53,869 nt of DNA from Paludibacteraceae bacterium (GTDB lineage: Bacteria > Bacteroidota > Bacteroidia > Bacteroidales > Paludibacteraceae). The notes below the pieces were generated by a model. That model saw only the letters and a list, made by a program, of their open reading frames with translations. It had not been told where the DNA came from and made no database searches. Location: contig JAGCWA010000056.1 in assembly GCA_017962085.1 (NCBI GenBank), positions 1 to 53,869 of the forward strand, written 5' to 3'. Position numbers and translations under genes: made by a program. Of the stretch, positions 32,544-39,976 are shown in pieces (the stretch's first letter is position 1; each line of letters begins with the position of its first letter).

Positions 32544-34283
32544 TTATTTAAGAATGATCATTTCCGATCGTGTACCTCCTTTCTTCCTAATAGCGTAGGA
32601 ACCCTTCGCGAAGCTTTTCGCCTTAAGAGCATCCTCGACGCTCGTCCCGGAGATGTTGATAACATCGATTAGTGTACCGTTCAATGAGTATACTTCATAT
32701 TCACCATCTGTATTTGCGTTATTTTCCACTGCGAGGATACCCGTCTCAACGTGTTCGTTGACCGCCTTGAACTCGACCTTGTCGATGTTCACATAATCGG
32801 CCTCGATACCCACTTTGAGGATATGCTTTCCCTTTGAGAGCGATCCCGTCTTACCGGTATACTCCCTGAATGTCTGCCAATCGCCCGAGTTCTTGACCTT
32901 GATAGCCTCAGAAATAGCCTCGTCGTCGATGTAGAGCTTGAAGGAAGAGCCGTCGCTTCCGGAAGCCGCATAGGCGGTCCATGTGTACTCGTCGTCGTAC
33001 TTCACTTCCAACGTGTATTCCACCCATTCTCCCTGTTTCGTCCATCCGAGCGCATATTGTCCTTTTTCGAACTCCTCGATGTCCACGCCTTCGCTCTTAC
33101 GGTAAGACTTACCCTCGTTTGCATCGTCGCTGTCGTGGTAAGCCATGCCCTCACCACCTTCGTCATAGTTCTCCATCTCCACGGCGCCAGGCAATACGCT
33201 TGCCACACCATTGTAAGGAGCTTGTGGAGCCTTCGCCTCGAACGATTTCTTGGCGGAGTTGTAAGTCTTTCCTTGGTTGTCCGTCATGACGGCGCTGAAC
33301 TCGTATTTGCCGATCTCCAAACCTTCGACGCTCACCTCGTATGGTTCGCTGGTCACGGTCTCGATCAGATTGTTCCCTTGATAGAACTCGATGGACTTCA
33401 CGCTTGCGCCCTCCGGCAAAGTAGCCTTGGCGGTCAAAGTGACAGTCGCAGGAGCCTCACCAATGTTCGAGGAGAGAGAAAGAGCCACACCTGTAGTGCT
33501 AACTTTACCACATCCATTCGTGTAGTTGCGGAAGAAACTCCATAACGCATTCGTGGTGTGGAACCCATTGTTTGTCGGCTCGTGGTCACGGCCTTGTACG
33601 GAGTAAAGGATCACCTCTGTCTCGCAGTCTCCGTTCTTGTAATGAGTCTTTCTACAGATATTGTTCGCTTGTGTCACCTCAGGTGTAGGGTCGCAGTTGT
33701 TCTTGTTGGCGAATCCCTTGATGATGGATTCGATACCGTCATAGGAGACGACGCTATCGCTTGTTCCGTGCACGTGACAGATCGGCACAGGGCGTGAGCA
33801 GTCGTAGCTTGCGCCCCATAAATTGTAGCCGGAGATTGGTCCGAAGGCGGCGAACTTGTCGGCCACCTTGTTGATGATGTGGTAGGTCAACATACCACCC
33901 ATGGAGAATCCGGTGATGTAGACACGCGTCTCGTCAATCTGATATTCGTCGACCATCATTTTGATGATATCCAACATGAAGTTGATGTCAGTCATACCGC
34001 TGATATCCCACTGTGTTCCATCCGATTGAGGATATACCACGGAGAAATTTGCGGTATCGGCCACCTTCTCCCATTGTGCCATACTCTTCTGGTAGGCGAT
34101 GTCCTGGTTCATACCATGTACAGAGATGACCAAAGGTCGGTTCTCTGTATGACAGTCCGGCACATAGACGAAAATCTCCCTCGATTTTCCTCCAGTCTGG
34201 ATGTGCGTTGTCTTACTATATTTTGCGGCCATAGCAACCACGCTAAAGAAAACCGCAACGATAAGCAAAAATGTTCTTTTCAT
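32544..34283 (-). CDS. CE1-type esterase with CBM6 (paralog 2)
   Basis: 579 residues with the same plan as the 30766 gene: signal peptide, CE1-type esterase about 25-260, Ig-like, CBM6 about 364-508, sorting-type tail. Catalytic residues: S127 in TGFSMGG, D176 in HGTSDSV and H234 in GRDHEPTNNG. The catalytic domain is about 60% identical to the paralog by eye, enough to allow different ester specificity (for example acetyl against feruloyl). It lies 30 bp behind the GH43 gene at 34314, so all three are one operon. Confidence 0.87.
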   Translation of the reverse strand: MKRTFLLIVAVFFSVVAMAAKYSKTTHIQTGGKSREIFVYVPDCHTENRPLVISVHGMNQDIAYQKSMAQWEKVADTANFSVVYPQSDGTQWDISGMTDINFMLDIIKMMVDEYQIDETRVYITGFSMGGMLTYHIINKVADKFAAFGPISGYNLWGASYDCSRPVPICHVHGTSDSVVSYDGIESIIKGFANKNNCDPTPEVTQANNICRKTHYKNGDCETEVILYSVQGRDHEPTNNGFHTTNALWSFFRNYTNGCGKVSTTGVALSLSSNIGEAPATVTLTAKATLPEGASVKSIEFYQGNNLIETVTSEPYEVSVEGLEIGKYEFSAVMTDNQGKTYNSAKKSFEAKAPQAPYNGVASVLPGAVEMENYDEGGEGMAYHDSDDANEGKSYRKSEGVDIEEFEKGQYALGWTKQGEWVEYTLEVKYDDEYTWTAYAASGSDGSSFKLYIDDEAISEAIKVKNSGDWQTFREYTGKTGSLSKGKHILKVGIEADYVNIDKVEFKAVNEHVETGILAVENNANTDGEYEVYSLNGTLIDVINISGTSVEDALKAKSFAKGSYAIRKKGGTRSEMIILK

Positions 34284-34313
34284 GATAAAATGTATTAATG
34301 GTTATTTCAATGG

Positions 34314-36773
34314 TTATTTAAGCATTATTAGTTCTGACTGCATACAATCTTTTTGGCGGACTACATACAACCCGTTTGCGACTTGGTATGCCTTGAGTCC
34401 ATCCTCAATGGTGGTTCCGGAGATGTTGTACACACCCACCAATGTTCCCAACATCGAGTATACTTCATATTCGCCATTCGCAACTTTATTGCTCTTCGCA
34501 ACAAAAAGTCCCGTTTCATCATGCTCGTTAACTGCCTTGAACTCGATGTAATCGATGTTGGCGTAATCTCCTTCTATCTCAATCTTCAGAATATGCTTTC
34601 CTTCCTCCAATTGGGTAGTGGTACCCTCCACGAGTGAATAGGTCTTCCAGTCTTCCCCTTGAGGCACTTTGATGGTTCCGCCTGCGATGTCCTTTCCGTC
34701 CATGCTCATGTTGAACGCGGAACCGCTTGAACCTGAGGCTACTTTCGCCGCCCACGTGTAGGTGTCGGTGTATTTGACATTGACGGTATATTCTATCCAC
34801 TCGCCCTTGGCCGTCCAACCCAACACGTAGCCACCGTCACCGTTGCTGTCGATGTCCACGCCTTCGTCGGTTCTGAAATCACTGTTCTCCGCGCCTTGGT
34901 TCTCGGCGTCATTGTCTTCATAGGCATAGCCTGCGCCACCGACATCGTAACGCTCCGCCTCCACCTTGCCTGGTAATTCCTGGGCGGTACCCTCGTACGG
35001 GCCTTGCGCCAGACGTGCGCTGATTGTCACTGTAGGCGACTCGAACGTCTTGTCTGCATTGTTGGTCAGGATAGCGTGGAACTCATATTTCCCTGGCTCA
35101 GGAATCTCGTACTCGAAAGTGTAAGGAGCCTCTGTCGCGCTACCAACCAGTTCTTCGCCTAAGTAGTAGTCAGTTTTGGTGATTCCCTCCTCTGAGGTTT
35201 TGACGGTCAATGAGATAGTGGCAGGTGCCTCCACGCTGTTCTCCGAAGCGATGATGGAGACGTCAGCCTTCTTGCACATCCAGTAGTCGAACTCGAAGTC
35301 GCCTGAATAGATGAAGAAAATATCTGAGACGCCCGAAATCGCTTTCGTAAGTGTCGCGGTCACCTCTTGCAGTTGCCCGTTGGTGTTAGGTACTGAAATA
35401 TAACCGATTACATCTCCGTCCACTTTCCCTTTGCAGATTTTGATGGCACCCTCTTTCTTGGAGGATACGTAAGCTGAAATGATGCTTGCGCCCTCGCCGA
35501 AGTCCACACCGGCCACACCGGTCCAGTTTCCTGCACCACCTGTGGTCACCAACATGTTGGATCCACCGTTTTTCGTGTCGATTCCAGCCATCCAGGCCAT
35601 CGTTTCAGCCTCCACCTTATCGAATGGGTTCACATATTGGACCTGATCCACGCCGGAGAGGGTTCCCTTCGCTTTGTTGAAGGTTGCGGTGCTCTCGTCC
35701 ACCGAAAGGTAATCGATGTTGGTGGAGCGGTAGCCGAGGTCTTGACCTCCAAGCCTTGAATCCTTCATTTGGAGGAGCAATGCGTGGTAGGTTACATACC
35801 ACTTGTCCTTGAACTTGAAGGCGGCGTGGTGGTTGTTTCCACCGCTACCCCGGAAGAACTCGCTATGGTTAGGAAGGAACATCCCTTTGTAGGTGAATGG
35901 TCCCATCGGATCCTTGCTTGTCATGTAGCAAATTTGTGCATTGCTCATCGGGTTGCCCGTGCAATCCCAGTTGGAGCAATAGCTGTACACGTAAGTGTCG
36001 CCCACCTTGTTCGCACCCGCATCCTCGAAGAGGTAAGGCGGGTTGATGGCTTTCGGACTACCATCCAAACTGGTGTAGTTTTTGCCCAATTTCACAACAC
36101 GTGCGGTTCCTGGGTCTGACGCTTTACCTTGAGGCACACCTCCACCGAAGTAGAGGTAAGCGGTTCCGTCATCGTCCATGAGGACAGCCGGGTCGAAGAG
36201 CCACGTCACCGTGTTGCAGGTTGGCGTACGGCTGGAGACCAGCTCGGCTCCGATAGGGTCCGTCCAAGGTCCGTAAGGCGTGTCGCTGGTGACAACACCG
36301 ATACCGCTTCCGTTGTTGGCGAAGTAGAGGAAGAATTTCTCCTTCCCGTTCACTGTGGCGTGCATGGCAGTAGGCGCCCATGAACAGTTCGCCCATCTGG
36401 CAGCGCCCGAGCTTCCGGCGACAGCCATGACACCATGGTCGGTCCAGTTGACCATATCCTTGGAGGAGATACAGTTGATCGTATGGATCTGCTCGTAGGA
36501 GTTTTTCACGATGCTGTTACCGCTGTATTTGAAGTTATCACTAGTCATGTAAATGAATACCTCGTCGTCGTAGACCATTGCGTATGGGTCCGCACCATAT
36601 CGTTGAGTCATCAACGGGTTATGGTCGGATTGTGGTTTATACCCGGAAGCTACGCGCACTCCGCTGAAGTAACTTTCAGGGTTTGAGTTTTGGGCAAACA
36701 CATTGATTGACATAGCTATACAAGCACATGCCACAATCCCTTTGCCCCATAAGTTTTGAAATGTGTTCTTCAT
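34314..36773 (-). CDS. secreted GH43 arabinoxylan hydrolase with two CBM6-like domains
   Basis: 819 residues. Signal peptide to about 27; GH43 about 45-370 with D62 in YGADPYAMV as base, D194 in LFDPAVLMDDDG, and E250 in PYLFEDAGANKVGDTY as acid; CBM6-like domain about 385-500; Ig-like about 503-585; second CBM6 about 600-747 (VEAERYDVGGAGYAYEDNDA); sorting-type tail about 765-819 (ANGLYVVRQKD). The catalytic part resembles XynD-type arabinoxylan arabinofuranohydrolases. First gene of the operon GH43-CE1-CE1. Its Ig-like-CBM6-tail portion has the same order as in the two esterases, so the modules are shared. Confidence 0.88.
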   Translation of the reverse strand: MKNTFQNLWGKGIVACACIAMSINVFAQNSNPESYFSGVRVASGYKPQSDHNPLMTQRYGADPYAMVYDDEVFIYMTSDNFKYSGNSIVKNSYEQIHTINCISSKDMVNWTDHGVMAVAGSSGAARWANCSWAPTAMHATVNGKEKFFLYFANNGSGIGVVTSDTPYGPWTDPIGAELVSSRTPTCNTVTWLFDPAVLMDDDGTAYLYFGGGVPQGKASDPGTARVVKLGKNYTSLDGSPKAINPPYLFEDAGANKVGDTYVYSYCSNWDCTGNPMSNAQICYMTSKDPMGPFTYKGMFLPNHSEFFRGSGGNNHHAAFKFKDKWYVTYHALLLQMKDSRLGGQDLGYRSTNIDYLSVDESTATFNKAKGTLSGVDQVQYVNPFDKVEAETMAWMAGIDTKNGGSNMLVTTGGAGNWTGVAGVDFGEGASIISAYVSSKKEGAIKICKGKVDGDVIGYISVPNTNGQLQEVTATLTKAISGVSDIFFIYSGDFEFDYWMCKKADVSIIASENSVEAPATISLTVKTSEEGITKTDYYLGEELVGSATEAPYTFEYEIPEPGKYEFHAILTNNADKTFESPTVTISARLAQGPYEGTAQELPGKVEAERYDVGGAGYAYEDNDAENQGAENSDFRTDEGVDIDSNGDGGYVLGWTAKGEWIEYTVNVKYTDTYTWAAKVASGSSGSAFNMSMDGKDIAGGTIKVPQGEDWKTYSLVEGTTTQLEEGKHILKIEIEGDYANIDYIEFKAVNEHDETGLFVAKSNKVANGEYEVYSMLGTLVGVYNISGTTIEDGLKAYQVANGLYVVRQKDCMQSELIMLK

Positions 36774-36834
36774 GACGTATGGTTTTTAATTTCTGTTCTT
36801 TTTCTTTGCCTGATGACACTACTAGTCATCGGTG

Positions 36835-36924
36835 CAAAAATATTCATGAAAACTACATATCTCTGTGAATTAAAATTCAAATGATAGGATTTTTTTTTCA
36901 CAAGTATCCTATTCTTTAATTCAC
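36835..36924 (-). promoter_or_regulatory. promoter and nested inverted-repeat operator of the GH43-CE1-CE1 operon
   Basis: TATTTTTG (- strand, 36835-36842) is a -7 element without a -33 TTTG. Upstream lie two nested inverted repeats: outer GTGAATTAAA (36865-36874)/TTTAATTCAC (36915-36924), a perfect 10 bp, and inner ATAGGAT (36884-36890)/ATCCTAT (36906-36912). The position, 22-82 bp upstream of the -7 element, is right for an activator. The hybrid regulator at 22158 is the likely binder; an AraC-type regulator is an alternative because the inner arms share ATAGGAT with the site at 42324-42352. Confidence 0.55.
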
Positions 36925-37026
36925 GATTATATTAAATGCATTGCATTTCAACGAATTAACCCTAAAATGCTACAAAATATCAAATCTTCTCAATTAAAAT
37001 CCTCCGTCACAAAAATATATAAATTT

Positions 37027-37512
37027 TTATATGTCCAAATCCTTTTCCAATTTTTTGTTGAGTTCATGCAAAAGATTTTTCATTGTCTTCCCTGAAATAG
37101 GGTGTCTGAAATCGGGGGCGATCTCCGCCATGGGACGTAGCACGAAGTCCCTTTTTTCGATGAGCGGATGAGGTATGGTTAGGTTCCCGCTGTGATAAAT
37201 TGTGTCGTCGTAGAAAAGGATATCGATGTCGATGATCCTGTCTTCGTAACCCTCCTTGGTGTGCACTCTTCCCATCTCCCGTTCAATGGCCTTGGCGATG
37301 TCCAGACATTTCTGGGGCTCTATCTCCGTCTCTATCTGGATGACGGCGTTCAAGAAGGTGTTAGGGGACTCATAGCCCCATGGCTCCGTCTCGTACAGGG
37401 AGGACAACGCACGAATCTCGCCCATCACGGATCCGATGATGATGGTCGCATCCGTGATGTTCTTCTTTTTGTTTCCGATATTGGTGCCAATCCCAAGGAA
37501 GACGGTTGCCAT
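37027..37512 (-). CDS. folK: 2-amino-4-hydroxy-6-hydroxymethyldihydropteridine pyrophosphokinase
   Basis: 161 residues, normal length. HPPK transfers pyrophosphate from ATP to the pterin in folate synthesis. Seen: LGIGTNIGNKKKNI at the start, SSLYETEPWGYE (substrate loop), EREMGRVHTKEGYEDRIID and DILFYDD (metal-binding Asp), and LTIPHPLIEKRDFVLRPM. It starts 12 bp after purE and is the second gene of that unit. Between it and the GH43 promoter (36925-37026) nothing else is seen. Confidence 0.93.
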   Translation of the reverse strand: MATVFLGIGTNIGNKKKNITDATIIIGSVMGEIRALSSLYETEPWGYESPNTFLNAVIQIETEIEPQKCLDIAKAIEREMGRVHTKEGYEDRIIDIDILFYDDTIYHSGNLTIPHPLIEKRDFVLRPMAEIAPDFRHPISGKTMKNLLHELNKKLEKDLDI

Positions 37513-37524
37513 GTGGGGGAGTAC

Positions 37525-38031
37525 TTAGTTCGTTTTGAAGTTGTATTTGACCTCCGCGAGTTCAGCGTTGGCCTTCACGATCTTCTCTTTCAGGCCCTCC
37601 TTGTATTTCGCGAGCTTATCGGCCAAGGCCTTGTCGCTGAGCGCCATCATCTCGACGGCCAATATGGCGGCGTTCTGCGCACCGTTCACGCCTACTGTGG
37701 CGACTGGTATTCCCGGAGGCATCTGGATGATGGAGAGCATAGCGTCCAGTCCGTCCAACATGCCCTTGATAGGCACTCCGATGACGGGCAACGTTGTGCT
37801 GGCGGCGATGACGCCTGGCAATGCGGCGGCCATTCCGGCACCTGCGATGATGACTTTTACGCCTCTTCCTTTAGCGGAACGAGCGAATTCTTCCACTTCG
37901 TCGGGCGTTCTGTGGGCGGAGAGCGCGTTCATTTCGAAAGGCACTTCCATGTCGTCCAGGAATTTGGCGGCTTTCTCCATGACCGGAAGGTCTGAGGTGC
38001 TGCCCATGATGATGCTAACCAATGCGTTCAT
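37525..38031 (-). CDS. purE: N5-carboxyaminoimidazole ribonucleotide mutase
   Basis: 168 residues, class I PurE. It converts N5-CAIR to CAIR in purine synthesis. Seen: SIIMGSTSDLPVMEKAAKFL (nucleotide site), LSAHRTPDEV (catalytic His), VIIAGAGMAAALPGVIAAST and GVPI near the middle. First gene of the purE-folK operon, with a consensus promoter about 60 bp upstream. Confidence 0.95.
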   Translation of the reverse strand: MNALVSIIMGSTSDLPVMEKAAKFLDDMEVPFEMNALSAHRTPDEVEEFARSAKGRGVKVIIAGAGMAAALPGVIAASTTLPVIGVPIKGMLDGLDAMLSIIQMPPGIPVATVGVNGAQNAAILAVEMMALSDKALADKLAKYKEGLKEKIVKANAELAEVKYNFKTN

Positions 38032-38087
38032 TTTCTTATGTTTGGCTATTATATTTGTGTAAAACGTTTGTTCGTCTAATCGATGAA

Positions 38088-38118
38088 CAAAATTAGTTAA
38101 TTATTTCCTGAACGCAAA
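38088..38118 (-). promoter_or_regulatory. purE-folK promoter
   Basis: On the - strand TTTG (38115-38118), 19-bp spacer, TAATTTTG (38088-38095): full match to the Bacteroidota consensus. Further upstream a small hairpin AGGATG/CATCCT (38135-38153) may mark the end of the converging or preceding transcript. Confidence 0.8.
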
Positions 38119-38228
38119 GATTTTTTGCTGGTAGAGGATGGGTAGCGCATCCTTTACTCAATAGACTATATGTGAAGAGGATAGGCAACCTCATGGAGGT
38201 CCCTTCCCCTGCAGACCACTATACGGAT

Positions 38229-39131
38229 TTACGACACGCGCAACCTGCGGCCCACACGCAAAAGCGTCGTGCTCTTGATATGGTTCAGCTTGCAGAGACG
38301 GGCGACCGTCGTATGGTATTTCCTTGCGATTTTACCTAAATTATCTCCCTGTCTAACCTTGTAGTAACGGGCAGGAGAGTGCAAGAAAGCATAATATTCG
38401 CTGAATGTGGATTTACGCTCGATCAGGTATGTGTCCGCCTTCGCATAGACGCTGTCCTCCCTCATCTCCAACAACTTACGCGGGTTGATAGGGTTACCGA
38501 GGTAGCGGAACTCGAAATGGAGGTGTGGACCTGTGGAGCGTCCCGTATTACCGCCAAGGGCGATCACATCACCCGCCTTCACCTTCTGTCCAGGCTCCAC
38601 CAACACCTTGGAGAGGTGTCCGTACAACGTCTCCAAGCCATTGTAATGACGAATCATGATGAAATAGCCGTAGCCCTTCTTCTTCATGCCCACACGCGTC
38701 AGGCGCACCATGCCGTCGAAAGCCGCGCGCACCGTGTCGCCCACCTTGAGGCGCATATCCGTACCTGCGTGGAAACGTCCCCAACGCTCGCCGCACTCGG
38801 AGGTGACCAAATTCACATTCGGAGGATAGAAGCCACGACAATCCACCAGGAAAGAGTCCGGCACGGAGTCGATCGGTATCTGATAAGGATTCACACGCGT
38901 ACCGTCCCAGATGCCATGGTACATGGAATCGCACGGGATGGAATCATGGAAGACGAACTTCTCGGTGTTCCAGTCCGCATTGAGGGAGTCGGACAGCAAA
39001 TCCTCATCCGCTGTCTCATCCTCTACCATCAAAGAGTCTAATGTTAACGATGTTTCCTGCTCACCTTCTTGCGCCACGGCAAGAAAAGGAATGTACATAA
39101 AGACCAATAAAAATAACCTCTTCATAAGCAC
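38229..39131 (-). CDS. M23 peptidase with C-terminal LysM
   Basis: 300 residues; the likely start is Met 3 (MKRLFLLVFM). Signal peptide to about 20, then an acidic, low-complexity spacer. Residues 110-215 are the lysostaphin-like M23 zinc peptidase: RFHAGTDMRL (H121, D125), ETLYGHLSKV, and GPHLHFEF (H203, H205), so the metal site looks intact. Residues 255-299 are LysM (YYKVRQGDNLGKIARKYHTT). It cleaves or binds peptidoglycan cross-bridges during wall remodelling, in the periplasm. LysM at the C-terminus is common in Bacteroidota. Confidence 0.9.
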   Translation of the reverse strand: MLMKRLFLLVFMYIPFLAVAQEGEQETSLTLDSLMVEDETADEDLLSDSLNADWNTEKFVFHDSIPCDSMYHGIWDGTRVNPYQIPIDSVPDSFLVDCRGFYPPNVNLVTSECGERWGRFHAGTDMRLKVGDTVRAAFDGMVRLTRVGMKKKGYGYFIMIRHYNGLETLYGHLSKVLVEPGQKVKAGDVIALGGNTGRSTGPHLHFEFRYLGNPINPRKLLEMREDSVYAKADTYLIERKSTFSEYYAFLHSPARYYKVRQGDNLGKIARKYHTTVARLCKLNHIKSTTLLRVGRRLRVS

Positions 39132-39450
39132 GTTTCATCTTAGGCGGGGATTACTTGAGATAAACAACCGGGCGCAAATTGACCATACACCACAAATTCA
39201 CAAGGGAACACACTATGTGCATAAGCGAAGCCCCCATCCGCCACCGCGAAGATATAATGTTTTCGGCAATAACCCCGTCTAAAGCACGATTCCATGCGCA
39301 TTTTTTGGCATATTTAAGGCAATTTTACTTTTTTTAATAAAAACCCGCACATGAAAAAACCCGGCACACGAATCCGCATACCGGGTATTTTCCATCCAAC
39401 CATGAAAGCTAAAAACGAACCTGTTTTTACCCTCACATGGAGGTTTCGAA
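39132..39450. other. intergenic region without a gene
   Basis: 319 bp between the M23 gene and the lipoprotein gene. It contains the terminator at 39354-39386 and AT-rich sequence. TGAATTTG and TCAATTTG (- strand, near 39171-39200) are near-matches to a -7 element for the M23 gene, but the -33 is unclear. No RNA gene recognised. Confidence 0.6.
39354..39386 (-). terminator. terminator of the TonB receptor-lipoprotein unit
   Basis: Stem ACCCGG (39359-39364) / CCGGGT (39381-39386), extended inward by wobble pairs to about 12 bp around AATC; the - strand continues with six T (39354-39359). Confidence 0.8.
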
Positions 39451-39939
39451 TCACTTCTTCGTACCAGAGAAGCTAATAGGATAGTTGCCCATGACGCAAG
39501 TGAATGAAAGGGCATCACCCTTGACGTTACCATTCAGCGTGGACAACGTATACTGAGAGAAAGGATTGCCCATGTAGGTAGGCACGATACTCTCACCTTG
39601 GAAAGTATAGTCTCCGTTAGACTCCATCTCGTAAGGGATTTCCTCGACCTCAATCTGTTTGAGCACCGGCATCCTCTCCGCAAATTTAATGTCCACAAAA
39701 GAGAGCTTCAACGCACCTTCAGAAAGGGTGCAGACGCACTCGGCGGTATCATTTTTGAAAGTTGACTCCTCCGAAAGTGTCACTACCATCGCACCACGGT
39801 ACGAAACCGAAGAATCACCCTTCTTCTCATTATTCTCCGTATTGTTGGTGTTGTCCTTCTCATCGTCGTCATCCCCACACGAAGCGAATCCCAACGACAA
39901 TAAACCCATCACTGACAATACAAAAAAAATCTTTTTCAT
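39451..39939 (-). CDS. calycin-like lipoprotein
   Basis: 162 residues. Lipoprotein signal with lipobox LGFASC (Cys about 21), then an acidic and asparagine-rich spacer (DDDDEKDNTNNTENNEKK). The mature part repeats short beta strands (SYRGAMVVTLSEE, GDYTFQGESIVPTYMGNP, LNGNVKGDALSFTCVM), the pattern of the calycin-like/DUF4840-type lipoproteins of Bacteroidota. It follows the TonB-dependent receptor by 37 bp and shares its operon and terminator, so it may help the receptor capture its ligand. Confidence 0.65.
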   Translation of the reverse strand: MKKIFFVLSVMGLLSLGFASCGDDDDEKDNTNNTENNEKKGDSSVSYRGAMVVTLSEESTFKNDTAECVCTLSEGALKLSFVDIKFAERMPVLKQIEVEEIPYEMESNGDYTFQGESIVPTYMGNPFSQYTLSTLNGNVKGDALSFTCVMGNYPISFSGTKK

Positions 39940-39976
39940 TTTACACTAAAAATTATTCAATTAAACATATAAATCA

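Noticed and set aside
38135-38153. AGGATG/CATCCT hairpin as a terminator of the M23 gene
   Set aside because: Short stem and no T run on the - strand; kept only as a remark under the purE promoter.
38379-39041. 220-residue open frame on the + strand
   Set aside because: Shadow of the M23 peptidase gene.
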